From assembly GCA_026396335.1 (NCBI GenBank), contig JAPLWZ010000016.1, forward strand, positions 1 through 25,978: a stretch of DNA of 25,978 bases, read 5' to 3'. Shown here piece by piece: positions 1 to 8,906 of this stretch. Made by a program: the position numbers and the translations under genes. The notes under the pieces were generated by a model. It saw only the letters and a list, made by a program, of their open reading frames with translations. It was not told the origin of the DNA and searched no databases. The DNA is from Microcaldota archaeon. GTDB lineage: Archaea; Micrarchaeota; Micrarchaeia; Anstonellales; Anstonellaceae. Each line of letters starts with the position of its first letter. Position 1 is the first letter of the stretch.

Positions 1-1791
1 TACCGCGCCTATCACAAGCAGGTAGACCGGGATTCCGGATGGCTGCTGTGTTGAGGGCGGCGCAACTGTTGTTGCGGGCGTTACCTGCGTGGTTGGCTTG
101 GGTGGGTTTGTGATAGTGTTTGGCTGCTGCAGTTGGATGGACACGTTTTTCGGCGTGTTCTCATTGAACGGCGTGCATGCCATCACGGAGAAGTCCGCAT
201 TCCTCTGGTCAGTGCCAACAGTCACGCGGAGCTCATACCTTCCTGCCTTTTCAGGAGTGAATGCAATAGCTTGGTTGTTTGTTGCATCCACTGAAAGGAT
301 TTTTTGGCTGTTTTGGCTGCTGAGCCCTTCCTTGTAGTAGATTTCCGCAAGCGCGGTTGCGCCTGACTTGAAGATTTGCACCGTGAGTGTGCCCGGCTTG
401 CCTGCGCAGGTGTAGCTCACTGTTGAAGATGAGGCGAATGATGAGCCGCCGTTGCCTGTGCCGCCATTTCCACCTGTTCCACCGCTAGTTCCGTTTCCAG
501 AAGATGTTGCTGAAACAGACACGGTTGCAGTGTCGTGCGGGCAGCCGTTTAAGGATGCCGCGGGGCAGTTGACTTCCGCGCGCACTGTTCCTGTTCCTGC
601 TGCAGTTGCCTTGAAAACTCCGCCGTCAACTGCACCGATTGAGCCGGTTGTGCTCCAGAGGAACTGTGCGTCTCCAACTGGATTGCCGTACGAGTCGGCT
701 GCGGTTGCAGAGAACTGCTGTACGTCGCCGATAAGAAGCGAGGCTGCACTCGGCGAGATTGTCACTGTTGATACGCTGCCCGGCACTATTTCCGCTGCCG
801 CAGTGCAGGTCATGCCAGCAACCGGGCTTGCGAGAGGTGAATTCTCATACGCCGTGATTGTTACTGTGCTGGTTGCAGTTGGCGCGGTGAAGGTTGCAGA
901 CTGGCTGTTGATTGCAGGGGATGAATTTGGCTGTATTTTCCCTTCTGATGCTGACCAGAGCATTGCCGGGCAGGTGATTTCAGAGTTTTTTGGGCCCACC
1001 ATGCGCGGGTCCTGGCTGTAGCAGGTTGCACTGAATGTTTGGGTTTTTCCGACCATCACATTTGCCGAGGACGGTTCAAGTGTGCAGAACTTTGTGCTTG
1101 GCGAAGAGACTACAGTAATATCCGCGCTGCCGCGTATGCCCTGCAATGAGGGCGTGTCGCTGTAAAGCGCAGTCACCTGTCCCTTGCCAGCTGTTGTTGC
1201 TGAAAAGAGACCTGTGCCGAAATCCACTTTGCCGATTCCGCCTGTTGTGCTCCAGGTGAATTGCGGAGCCGCGGTTGCTGTTACAATTGGATTGTCATAT
1301 TGGTCAAATGCCTGCGCTGAAAACTGCTGTGCTGCGCCGGTTGAGAGTGTGACTGGTGTCGGCGAGACTGTGACTTTTGCCGCGTTGCCAGCTGTAACTA
1401 CAACTGATGACTGGCAACTGAATGTGGGCTGCGAAAGAGGAGGCGCGGTCGCAGACACTGTTCCGCTTCCGATCGATTTGCCGGATGAGAGATAAACCCC
1501 AGATGTAGGAGTTGGCGGCTGCGAAGCAAGTGCCGTGCCATCTGGCATTGAAAATGAGCCGATAGTAGTTGCCCACTGCATTTGCGGGCAGGTCACCGTG
1601 TTTCCGTTCATGTCAGCGCAGGAGATTTTGAATTGCGTTACTTCACCTACCTTGACTGAAACAGATGATGGCGAGATTGCGCAGTTGGTTGGATATGAGG
1701 ATCCTCCCCCTCCACCCGGAGCGACTGCGGCAAAGGCAATTGATGCGGCAAGCACGAGTGCAAGCGCGAATAGTAGCAACTGGTTCTTCAT
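1..1791 (-). CDS. Ig-like domain surface protein, C-terminus beyond window edge (partial)
   Basis: An open frame of 597 codons runs from the ATG at 1791 to the window edge without a stop. It opens with a signal peptide (MKNQLLLFALALVLAASIAFA) and is therefore exported. Four Ig-like beta-sandwich units follow, alternating in type. Units 1 and 3 have four cysteines (for example NCAISP, KISC, TVTCP, TFSC), and units 2 and 4 have none and carry an AQQFSA or VQQFSA strand. A Gly/Ser/Thr/Asn-rich linker leads to a cysteine-containing C-terminal domain (VSYTCAGKPG) and then a Thr/Pro/Gln stalk. The last residues (SGIPVYLLVIGAV) begin a membrane helix that the longer neighbour at 1952-6886 shows complete, so only the anchor is probably missing. 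The ATG has a ribosome-binding site GAGGTGG just upstream. The family resembles Big_2-type adhesin or S-layer-associated proteins; the exact role is unknown. Confidence 0.85.
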   Translation of the reverse strand, partial: MKNQLLLFALALVLAASIAFAAVAPGGGGGSSYPTNCAISPSSVSVKVGEVTQFKISCADMNGNTVTCPQMQWATTIGSFSMPDGTALASQPPTPTSGVYLSSGKSIGSGTVSATAPPLSQPTFSCQSSVVVTAGNAAKVTVSPTPVTLSTGAAQQFSAQAFDQYDNPIVTATAAPQFTWSTTGGIGKVDFGTGLFSATTAGKGQVTALYSDTPSLQGIRGSADITVVSSPSTKFCTLEPSSANVMVGKTQTFSATCYSQDPRMVGPKNSEITCPAMLWSASEGKIQPNSSPAINSQSATFTAPTATSTVTITAYENSPLASPVAGMTCTAAAEIVPGSVSTVTISPSAASLLIGDVQQFSATAADSYGNPVGDAQFLWSTTGSIGAVDGGVFKATAAGTGTVRAEVNCPAASLNGCPHDTATVSVSATSSGNGTSGGTGGNGGTGNGGSSFASSSTVSYTCAGKPGTLTVQIFKSGATALAEIYYKEGLSSQNSQKILSVDATNNQAIAFTPEKAGRYELRVTVGTDQRNADFSVMACTPFNENTPKNVSIQLQQPNTITNPPKPTTQVTPATTVAPPSTQQPSGIPVYLLVIGAV

Positions 1792-1840
1792 TTATACCAC
1801 CTCTCAGCAGGGAATACACTCGTGCGATTTATAATACAGA
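1792..1840 (-). promoter_or_regulatory. promoter and ribosome-binding site of the partial Ig-like gene
   Basis: Reading the minus strand, a TATA element GTATTATAAA lies at 1828-1837, so transcription should begin near 1805. The short leader then contains GAGGTGG, complementary to the 3' end of 16S rRNA, a few bases before the ATG. The same TATA decamer and the same stretch GTGGTATAAATGAAGAA around the start codon recur at the paralogue starting at 6886. The TATA assignment is by eye. Confidence 0.55.
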
Positions 1841-1890
1841 TTATTTTTGCAAGGCAGAATGGAAAGCAAAGGCAGCGCTCAGGCTAAGGG

Positions 1891-1943
1891 AAAAAAACTG
1901 GAAGGGCGTTTTTCGCCCTCCTAGATTCAAAAAAGAAAAAAAC
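1891..1943 (-). terminator. hairpin plus T-tract terminator after the large Ig-like gene
   Basis: On the minus strand the stop at 1952 is followed by a T-rich run, then a perfect hairpin GGGCG-AAAAA-CGCCC (1904-1918), then seven T residues (1891-1897). Archaeal termination mainly needs the T-tracts, which are present on both sides of the hairpin. It separates the two paralogous surface genes into independent transcripts. Confidence 0.6.
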
Positions 1944-1951
1944 TATTTCAC

Positions 1952-4900
1952 TCAGGAGGCTGCCTTCTTCTTCCCGAAGATCAGGAAGTAAGCCGCTGCC
2001 AGGAGGAGCACTGCGCCCACCAGGAGAGCCCATGCTGGAATGCCAGATGCCTGCGGGGCAGGAGGCACAACTTCAGTGACCTTTGTCACTGGCTTGGGCT
2101 GCACAGGGACAGGTGCCTTTTCAGGCTCCTTTACCTGTATGCTCACTTCCTTTGTCTCGTTCTTCGTTGTAGGCGTGCAGGGCGGCATTGTGAAGCTCAC
2201 CGAGCGCTGGTTCTTGTCCACGCTCACACGGAGCTCGTAGTCGCCGGCTGCTGGCACCGTGAACGGCATTGTGGTGTCGCTCGAGGTTGTCTGCGAGTAT
2301 ACCGCTGTGCCGCCGTTGTTGCCTACCGAGAATATTTCAGCCAGAAGGCTTGCGCCTGGAAGCAGTATCCTCACGTTCAGGCTTCCGGGCTGGCCCGCGC
2401 ACGTGTAGCTCATGGTCGTTGCCGACGCGAATGAGCCGCCGCCGCTATTGGAGCCGCCGCCGTTGCCGCCAGGTCCGGGAGATGGTCCGGGGCTGGGTGA
2501 TTGCTTGCTGACAGTCACAGGAGCCTTTGCCATTATCACCTGTGTGATTGATGGCGCGTTGTAGTTGCCGACTACTGTCCCTGTGCCTTCGGTGGTTGCG
2601 GTAAATAGGCCGCCTGCGCTGATGGTGCCTACTGTGCCTTCCACTGTCCAGTCAACCGAGCTTACCTGCCCGAGGTTATTGCCGTTGATGTCGTAGCCGT
2701 ATGCGGAGAATGCCTGCGTGTCGCCGATGTAAAGCGAGGCGGACGAAGGCGCCAGCTGCATGCTGTAAAGCACGCCGCCAGTCACTGCCACAGGAGCTGC
2801 GCATGAGATGAGCGACGTCGCAACTGCCGCAGTGGTGAGCGTTCCGACTGCAGTCACTGTTCCTGTCCCTGCTACGCTTCCCGGGCTGAATGCAGCTGTC
2901 TGCACCACTGAGATTCCGGGGCTGTTAGGCACAATCTTTCCGATTGACGCAGACCAGTCCATAGTCGGGCACATGACTTCAGTGCCGAGAATGCTTGCAG
3001 ACGGGGTTGAGGAGTCATAGCAGTGCACCTCGAACGGCGCCGGGTCTGCGTTTGCAGCTATCTTAAGGTCTGAGGGGATCGGCCTGCAGTAGGTGCCAGT
3101 CTGTGTTGCAGACACGCTCACCTTTGCAGATGCCGATACTGTTTGTGCGTTCATCCAAGGTCCGATCACTTCTACTTTTACTGTGCCGACTCCCGCAGAT
3201 GTTGCAACAAAGTAGCCGGCGTTATCCACCTTGCCGATGACCGTGCCATCAGGTGTTTCAACAGTCCATTGCAAGTACCATGTGTCCTGCGCATTCGGGT
3301 CAAGCAAGTTGCCAGCGTCGTCATAGACTTCTGTCACGAACTTCTGGGACTGGCCGACTGAGAGCGAAACTGTCGTCGGGATGATGTTTATGCCTGCTGG
3401 CCTGCCGCCAGAGCCCGATCCAACTGCAACCTTTGCGCTGCAGGTGATTGGGTCTTGCGCCACGCTGATTGCGATTTCAGTGGCTGTTACCGCGCCCGTG
3501 CCGGTTGTCTTGGAAACAAAGTCAGCCATCCCTACCGCGTCAGGGTTTGGAGTTATTACTCCGCCCGGGGCTGTTGTGCTCCAGCCCATTGGCGGGCAGA
3601 CCACGTCAGATGAGCCGTCTGCGCTCATGCATGCGACACTGAATGTCTGCGCCTGGCCAGCTGCGAGCTGCACCGAAGACGGGGTGAGTTGGCAGATTGT
3701 CGTGCCGCTTGTTGCTGGCACCACCTGTATCTTTGCCTGTGCAACGAGCGCTGTTCCGTCCGGGGATGCCACAGTTACAATTGCCAGGCCAGTGCCTGTC
3801 AGCCTTGCTGTGAAAACGCCGGATGAGTCAATCGAGCCGATTTGAGTTGTTGCTGCTGCGCTCGGGGTTCCAAGCGAGAGAGTCTGAATAGTCCATGCTA
3901 CCTTGATGTTCTGCAGTTCGTTGCCGAACTCGTCGCGGATTATTGCAGTGAACTTCTGCTGCCCGTTAACGGTAACTGTTGCCGATGCGGGGGTTACTGT
4001 TACTGATGCCGGGGTTCCTGCTGAGATTGTCACTGGCAGGAAGCAGGAGAATGACGCCTGTGCGTCCGGGTCAAAGCCGCCTGAGCGGATTGTTCCCTGG
4101 CCTGCTACGCTTCCAGAAACGAATGTTGCGCTGCCAATTATGGATGGGCTCGGCTCGAATGTGCCGATGCTCGAGATCCAGGAGAGTGCCGGGCAGACTA
4201 CTTCTGCGCCTGCACGCGAGCAGCTTGCTGAGAGCGTTGTCTTTGTGTTCACGCCGACCACAAGGCCGGAGTCAGTGTTTGCGATTATGCTGCATGCGAT
4301 CGTAGTTGTTTCAGTGACTACCTGCACCTGCGCTGCGCCCTCGATGTATTGTGCTATCGGGGATGCCGCTACCGCGGTTGAAAGCGCGTTTGCAGTCAGT
4401 GTCTTGGATGCTGCTGATGCTGCGGGGCTGTTGAAGTAAACCCTTGCAACCACCGAGCCGCCGCCGAGGTAGTTCGAGTAGAACATACCACTCGCGTCGA
4501 CCTTGCCGATTGGCGCAGTCTGATCGTCAGAAACCACGAGCCACGTTACCGGAACGCCGAACATTTCAACGCCGTTCTGGTCGTATACGTGTGCCACGAA
4601 TGCCTGTGTGCCGTGCTGCTTCACCTTGTGCCTGTTGACGCCGATGTTAGGCCTGTCAGACGCGGGTCCGATTGGTGTCGGCTCTATTGCTGCCGGAGCA
4701 TAGGGCACGACCGTTATCGAGGTCGGAACCTGGTTGCTAGATGTTGAAAGTACAGTCACCGACGCGGTTGCCTGTATGTAGCCGGTTGTGGTGATGCCGA
4801 TCGTGTTAAGTGCGCTTGCCACTGGTGCCGGAACTGGCACCGGGCCTATTGACGAGGTTGAAACTTTTGCAACCACGCTGCAAGTCACGCCTTCCAGCTT

Positions 4901-6886
4901 TGCTGTGAAGTCTGCCTGGTTTGCCGAGTCAGGGTTTGGGGTTATTGTGCCGCAGGGCAATAATGGCAGGGGCAATATGTTGCCGCCTGTGCCGGTTGAG
5001 AGTGCTGATGCCACTGGGGCAGGCACTGGCGCTGGGCCAGGTGTTGGCAGAGGAGTTGGGCTTGTAACTGACCACGTTATTGTCTGACCCATCATTTCCA
5101 CGCCGTTCTGGTCATATACGTGTGCTGTGAATGTTTGAGCGCCGCCCGCGTTGAGGACCACTGAGCCCGGCTCAATTGTCATCGTTGTCGGAACGCCGGT
5201 TGTTGTTGCAATGACGTTCACTGTTGCCAGGCCATAGATTGCCTGTGCTGTCGGAAGAGCTGCCGCGGTTGCTGCAGGTGTGCCTGAACCAAGCGCGCTT
5301 GCAGTCGCTGCGACTACTGGCTTTGCAGGAACTACGAAGCCTGCGAAGGATGCCTTCACATCGCATGCGCCCACCTTGGTTGCCGTGAAAATTCCTGCTG
5401 AGGAAACTGTTCCGAAGTACGGGGTGGTTGCAGGCAGGGTGCTGATTGTGCCTGTGCCTGATGAGAGTGCTGCCACTGGAGTTGGTATTGGAACGGGTGC
5501 GGGTGTGGGGGCGGTTGCTGCCACCACAGACCAGGTGAAAAGCGCGTTTGACATCTGTGCGCCGAACTGGTCATAGACTGATGCTGTGAACTGCTGCGTT
5601 CCGCCGATATACGCCTTTGAGACTGATGGCGAAACTACCACGGTCGTCGGGACCGGTGTTGGGCTGGTAGTCACTGTGATTACTGCGTAGCCAACAAGGG
5701 GCTGCACGCCTGGTGCCGGGAGCGCTGCCGTGCCGGCGGTTAGAGCGCTTGCTGTTGCCGCAATAGAAGCATTTACCTTTGCAGGCACTACGAATCCCGT
5801 GAATGTTGCCTTCAATTGGCAGGTTCCTTCTTTTGTCGCCGTGAAAACGCCAGCCGTGCTGACTGTTCCACAGTATGAAGTGGTGACTGGCTGGGTTACT
5901 GCTGCGCTTGCTGTGCCTGAGATTACAGGGGTCGGGCTCGGGTTTGCATAAGCCTCAACTGCCCAGGTGAATGCCGCGTTCGGCATCTGTGCGCCGTATT
6001 GGTCGTAAACTGTCGCCGTGAATTGCTGTGCTGCTCCGAGTGAGAGCGCAGATGACGACGGTGAAACAACCACTGTAGTTGGAATCGATGTTGCGCCCTG
6101 CTGCACGTTCACTGTTGCAAAACATGAAACGCCGGTTGCTGGAAGCGCTGAGCCGGTGCCTGTGCTTGTGAGTGCCGCTGCGATTAAAACGCCCGTGCCG
6201 GTGAGGTCAGCGCCGATTGCCGTCTTGGTGCCTGCTGCCTGCACTGCTACGCTTGAGAATGACGCCCTTATTGTTCCAGCTCCGCCTACTGTGCCGGAGT
6301 TGAGTGCGAATGAATTGCCGCCCATCGACGTAATTGAGCCGATGGTGGTGATGACTGAGAGTGTTGGGCAGGAGACTATGCTGCCGTCAGATGCGCTACA
6401 TGTCACGGAAAGGGGGACTTCGACTTGTGTTCCTGCATTTATCGGGGTGGGTGATATGCTGCACGCGGTTGCAGTCAGGGTGGGTGCTGCAGCCACTGTG
6501 ATTGAAGTTGAACATGAGAAGGGTGTTGCAACCGGCGATGCTGAAAGAGAATTGCTGTAAGAGCCGGATGCCGTTACTGTTCCAACGCCTGCCGATGCAG
6601 AGGTGAATGATGCGCCGGAATCAGAGCCGCTGACACTTCCTAGTTTGGTGGTTACTGCCCAGGTAATGCCGCTGCACGCAGACCCATCAGGGAGGCTGCA
6701 TGTGATGCTTATTGCGGATTTAGTGTTGACGTTTATCGAGGAAGGATATGCAGAAAGAGTACATGACGGACCCGCAGACGGCTGCGGCGCAATTGCGCTG
6801 CCAGTCGGCGCGATTAGAGCCGCGTTCGCAATGCCCAACATGGCAAGCACGAACAATACTGAGAATATAGTTAACTTATTCTTCAT
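1952..6886 (-). CDS. giant membrane-anchored surface protein with about 12 Ig-like domains
   Basis: The product has 1644 residues. It has a signal peptide (MKNKLTIFSVLFVLAMLGIA), about 12 Ig-like units spanning roughly residues 25-1460, a Pro/Gly/Ser/Asn linker near 1465, a cysteine-containing C-terminal domain (MSYTCAGQPG), a charged Pro/Val/Lys stalk, and a final membrane helix with a KKK stop-transfer tail. Units fall in two types, a four-cysteine type (pattern C, C, CPxLxW, C) and a cysteine-poor type (PTTVVVSPS, AQQFTATVYDQYG, FTWAV). The first two are four-cysteine units, then four are cysteine-poor, then the types alternate. Units 2-6 carry extra Ala/Ser/Thr/Pro-rich loops with a recurring ASALSTGTG-like module. 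The layout suggests an envelope adhesin, stalk or S-layer-associated protein. It is paralogous to the protein at 1-1791. The start is supported by GGGTGG upstream of the ATG. Confidence 0.88.
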   Translation of the reverse strand: MKNKLTIFSVLFVLAMLGIANAALIAPTGSAIAPQPSAGPSCTLSAYPSSINVNTKSAISITCSLPDGSACSGITWAVTTKLGSVSGSDSGASFTSASAGVGTVTASGSYSNSLSASPVATPFSCSTSITVAAAPTLTATACSISPTPINAGTQVEVPLSVTCSASDGSIVSCPTLSVITTIGSITSMGGNSFALNSGTVGGAGTIRASFSSVAVQAAGTKTAIGADLTGTGVLIAAALTSTGTGSALPATGVSCFATVNVQQGATSIPTTVVVSPSSSALSLGAAQQFTATVYDQYGAQMPNAAFTWAVEAYANPSPTPVISGTASAAVTQPVTTSYCGTVSTAGVFTATKEGTCQLKATFTGFVVPAKVNASIAATASALTAGTAALPAPGVQPLVGYAVITVTTSPTPVPTTVVVSPSVSKAYIGGTQQFTASVYDQFGAQMSNALFTWSVVAATAPTPAPVPIPTPVAALSSGTGTISTLPATTPYFGTVSSAGIFTATKVGACDVKASFAGFVVPAKPVVAATASALGSGTPAATAAALPTAQAIYGLATVNVIATTTGVPTTMTIEPGSVVLNAGGAQTFTAHVYDQNGVEMMGQTITWSVTSPTPLPTPGPAPVPAPVASALSTGTGGNILPLPLLPCGTITPNPDSANQADFTAKLEGVTCSVVAKVSTSSIGPVPVPAPVASALNTIGITTTGYIQATASVTVLSTSSNQVPTSITVVPYAPAAIEPTPIGPASDRPNIGVNRHKVKQHGTQAFVAHVYDQNGVEMFGVPVTWLVVSDDQTAPIGKVDASGMFYSNYLGGGSVVARVYFNSPAASAASKTLTANALSTAVAASPIAQYIEGAAQVQVVTETTTIACSIIANTDSGLVVGVNTKTTLSASCSRAGAEVVCPALSWISSIGTFEPSPSIIGSATFVSGSVAGQGTIRSGGFDPDAQASFSCFLPVTISAGTPASVTVTPASATVTVNGQQKFTAIIRDEFGNELQNIKVAWTIQTLSLGTPSAAATTQIGSIDSSGVFTARLTGTGLAIVTVASPDGTALVAQAKIQVVPATSGTTICQLTPSSVQLAAGQAQTFSVACMSADGSSDVVCPPMGWSTTAPGGVITPNPDAVGMADFVSKTTGTGAVTATEIAISVAQDPITCSAKVAVGSGSGGRPAGINIIPTTVSLSVGQSQKFVTEVYDDAGNLLDPNAQDTWYLQWTVETPDGTVIGKVDNAGYFVATSAGVGTVKVEVIGPWMNAQTVSASAKVSVSATQTGTYCRPIPSDLKIAANADPAPFEVHCYDSSTPSASILGTEVMCPTMDWSASIGKIVPNSPGISVVQTAAFSPGSVAGTGTVTAVGTLTTAAVATSLISCAAPVAVTGGVLYSMQLAPSSASLYIGDTQAFSAYGYDINGNNLGQVSSVDWTVEGTVGTISAGGLFTATTEGTGTVVGNYNAPSITQVIMAKAPVTVSKQSPSPGPSPGPGGNGGGSNSGGGSFASATTMSYTCAGQPGSLNVRILLPGASLLAEIFSVGNNGGTAVYSQTTSSDTTMPFTVPAAGDYELRVSVDKNQRSVSFTMPPCTPTTKNETKEVSIQVKEPEKAPVPVQPKPVTKVTEVVPPAPQASGIPAWALLVGAVLLLAAAYFLIFGKKKAAS

Positions 6887-6970
6887 TTATACCACCCGGT
6901 CTTATTTTCTGTTCTACTTGTTTATAATACTAGTTCCTGTTTAACCTCTGCAAATCGAGATGGGAAACGC
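6887..6970. promoter_or_regulatory. divergent promoter region of the large surface gene and the reductase gene
   Basis: On the minus strand GTATTATAAA (6921-6930) lies about 40 bp before the surface-gene ATG, leaving a leader of about 12 nt that contains GGGTGG. On the plus strand the reductase ATG at 6971 is about 29 bp from TTTAA at 6940-6944, which would give a leaderless message. The shared TTTATAAT at 6921-6928 is an alternative, with a leader near 20 nt. Confidence 0.5.
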
Positions 6971-8162
6971 ATGGAAAAACTTGGAGAAAATGCATTTGAT
7001 GCAATAATTGCTGGTGCAGGGCCATCAGGCTCTGCTTGTGCTGCCCTGTTGGCTGAAAAAGGCTGCAGAGTACTCTTGTTGGACAAGGAAAAGTTCCCGC
7101 GCGACAAGCCCTGCGGGGATGCAATAGGCGGCAAGGCATTAAATGTGCTAAAGGCTCAGGCAGAGCGGCATCGTGTTTTCTTCACCAGCTGGCGATGAGG
7201 TGGAAATACCCCTTGCTGCAGATGGACGCGAGACGAGCGGCGGATTTGTGTGCAGGCGGTTGGATTTTGACAATATTGTTTTCCAGAATGCGAAGAAGAG
7301 GTGCGTTGCGCGCGAGGAGTGCGAAGTGATTGATGTCCTGTTTGAAAATGGCAGAGCAATAGGCGTAAAGGCAAAAATGAAAAATGGCAGCGAGCAGGAA
7401 TTCCGCGCCAGGTTGATTGTTGGCGCAGATGGCACCTCATCCATCGTAGCAAGAAAAACGGGCGCCTGGAAACTAGATCCAACGCACACTTGTTCAGCGG
7501 TCCGCGCCTACTATACTAGTATAGAGGAACTGCGCGGCAACATTGAAGTGCACTTCCTGAAAGAGTGCATGCCAGGTTACTTCTGGATTTTCCCGCTTTC
7601 GCGCGGCACTGCGAATGTGGGCGTAGGAATGCTGCTTTCAGATATTTCAAAAAAGAAAATGAATTTGAGCAAGGTGCTTGAGGCTTGCTTGAAGAATAAG
7701 AAGTTTGCCTCGCGATTTGCGAACGCAAAACTCGAGTCGCCTGTGCGCGGTTGGTCACTGCCGCTTGCGTCTGCGAAAAGAAAATGCGCGGGCAATGGCT
7801 GGATTTTGATCGGGGATGCCGCTTCGCTCATTGACCCTTTTTCAGGAGAGGGAATCGGCAACGGGATGAAAAGCGCGAAGATTGCTGCAGATACATTAGG
7901 GAGTGCGCTGCTGAGGGGCAGTGTGGCGGAAGCTGACTGCCTTTCCTATGAGAGCGCGCTCTGGAAAGAAATTGGCGCTGACATAAAATCCTCCTATAAT
8001 CTACAGAAACTCGGCAGGAATGAGTGGCTCCTGAATTATATTATTGGAAAAGCGAAGAAGAGCAAATGGGTGCAAGGTGAACTCGCGGGAATGATTGCGA
8101 GTAAGGAGGCAAAGAAAAAGGCGACTGACCCGATGTTCTACTTGAGATTGCTGCTGTCTTAG
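6971..8162 (+). CDS. geranylgeranyl reductase family flavoprotein, interrupted by one frameshift
   Basis: Family members reduce geranylgeranyl chains of archaeal ether lipids using FAD. The first frame (6971-7198) carries the dinucleotide-binding start IIAGAGPSGSACAALL and the family motif KFPRDKPCGDAIGGKALN. The second frame (open from 7152 to 8162) carries GADGTSSIVARK, the substrate-side segment PGYFWIFPLSRGTANVGVGM and the second FAD motif GDAASLIDPFSGEGIGNGM. The two frames overlap between 7152 and 7195. Removing one base there gives a continuous protein of about 396 residues, the normal family length, for example joining KAQAE to GIVFSSPAGDE. No other damage is visible, so this is either a sequencing error or a very recent mutation. 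It converges with nadK, with only six bases between the two stops. Confidence 0.85.
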
Positions 8163-8172
8163 GCGCGCCTAA
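8159..8172. other. 14-bp palindrome containing both convergent stop codons
   Basis: TTAGGCGCGCCTAA is a perfect palindrome. The TAG ending the reductase gene (8160-8162) and the TAG ending nadK on the other strand (8169-8171) are its two arms, so the two stops are mirror images. It may form a short stem in both transcripts, but there is no T-tract right behind it, so a terminator role is not shown. Confidence 0.6.
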
Positions 8173-8888
8173 ATTTTCACGAACAGGAATTTCTTTTTGT
8201 TGCCCCGTATTTTCAGAGTCTGCTTTTCGGAGAATGTGCCCGCGGGCTGCCCGTCGACGAAAAGGTGCGCCTTGTCCGGCGCGGAAATGCGGAGGGTGCA
8301 TTGAGAGGATGCCGCAATTATAGTTGGCTTGAACTGGCGCCTGAAGGGCGCAATGGCAACCACCTGATAGGCATTGGCAGACTTTTTCATTTCTTTTCCC
8401 CCGCATGAGTAGCAGTATGCGGGCGAGCCGGTCGGCGTGGAGAAGAATACGCCGTCTGCGCGGAATGCGAAATGACGCGAGCCTACCTGCAGATGCATTG
8501 AAAGAATTCTCGGCTCTGGGTTGCGGATGCCGATTTCATTGAGCGAAAGCGGCAGCTTTTTCCCGTTCAATGTTGCTTCAAGGAGAAGACGCTGTTCAAC
8601 CTGCTTGGAGCGCAGTGCTTTTGACAGCTTTTTCTTCCAGTCGGAAAAATCGGCCTGGCAGATGAAGCTTGTTTTGCTGCCGATTGAAAAGAACGAAGTG
8701 CCATAATGCTTCTTTGAGAAAAGAACAGTGCCGTCGCCGCCAACAGTGATTATGAGCTGCGGGGAAACGGGCGAGATTTTGATGCCGCGCGCAAACAGGA
8801 ACGATTGCACTTCCTTTTTTATCTGGCGGGCGACATGCTTTTTTTCGTTTGCCACAACGAGTGCGCGAGTTATTTTTTTGAGTGCCAT
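8169..8888 (-). CDS. nadK: NAD kinase
   Basis: It phosphorylates NAD+ to NADP+ using ATP or polyphosphate and acts in the cytoplasm. The 239-residue product has the kinase signature GGDGT at about 50-54, an NE pair (LSLNEIG) near 117, the substrate-binding segment FRADGVFFSTPTGSPAY at about 142-158, and the C-terminal beta region ending FVDGQPAGTFSEK. It is on the short side for NAD kinases because the N-terminal Rossmann part is compact. It starts 18 bp after the PfkB kinase gene on the same strand, so the two are probably co-transcribed. It may supply NADPH for lipid reduction, but that link to the convergent reductase gene is only inference. Confidence 0.93.
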   Translation of the reverse strand: MALKKITRALVVANEKKHVARQIKKEVQSFLFARGIKISPVSPQLIITVGGDGTVLFSKKHYGTSFFSIGSKTSFICQADFSDWKKKLSKALRSKQVEQRLLLEATLNGKKLPLSLNEIGIRNPEPRILSMHLQVGSRHFAFRADGVFFSTPTGSPAYCYSCGGKEMKKSANAYQVVAIAPFRRQFKPTIIAASSQCTLRISAPDKAHLFVDGQPAGTFSEKQTLKIRGNKKKFLFVKI

Positions 8889-8906
8889 GAGTATTGCCCG
8901 GAATGC

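Noticed and set aside
4371..6200. Inteins or introns as an explanation of the domain inserts in the giant surface protein.
   Set aside because: The inserts are only tens of residues, low in complexity and without splicing motifs.
452..6944. Long plus-strand open frames opposite the two Ig-like genes (for example 452-1021, 3903-4439, 6018-6560).
   Set aside because: They mirror the Ala/Thr/Val-rich minus-strand genes, show no recognisable domain and lack their own promoters. The minus-strand frames have signal peptides, repeated domains and a membrane anchor.
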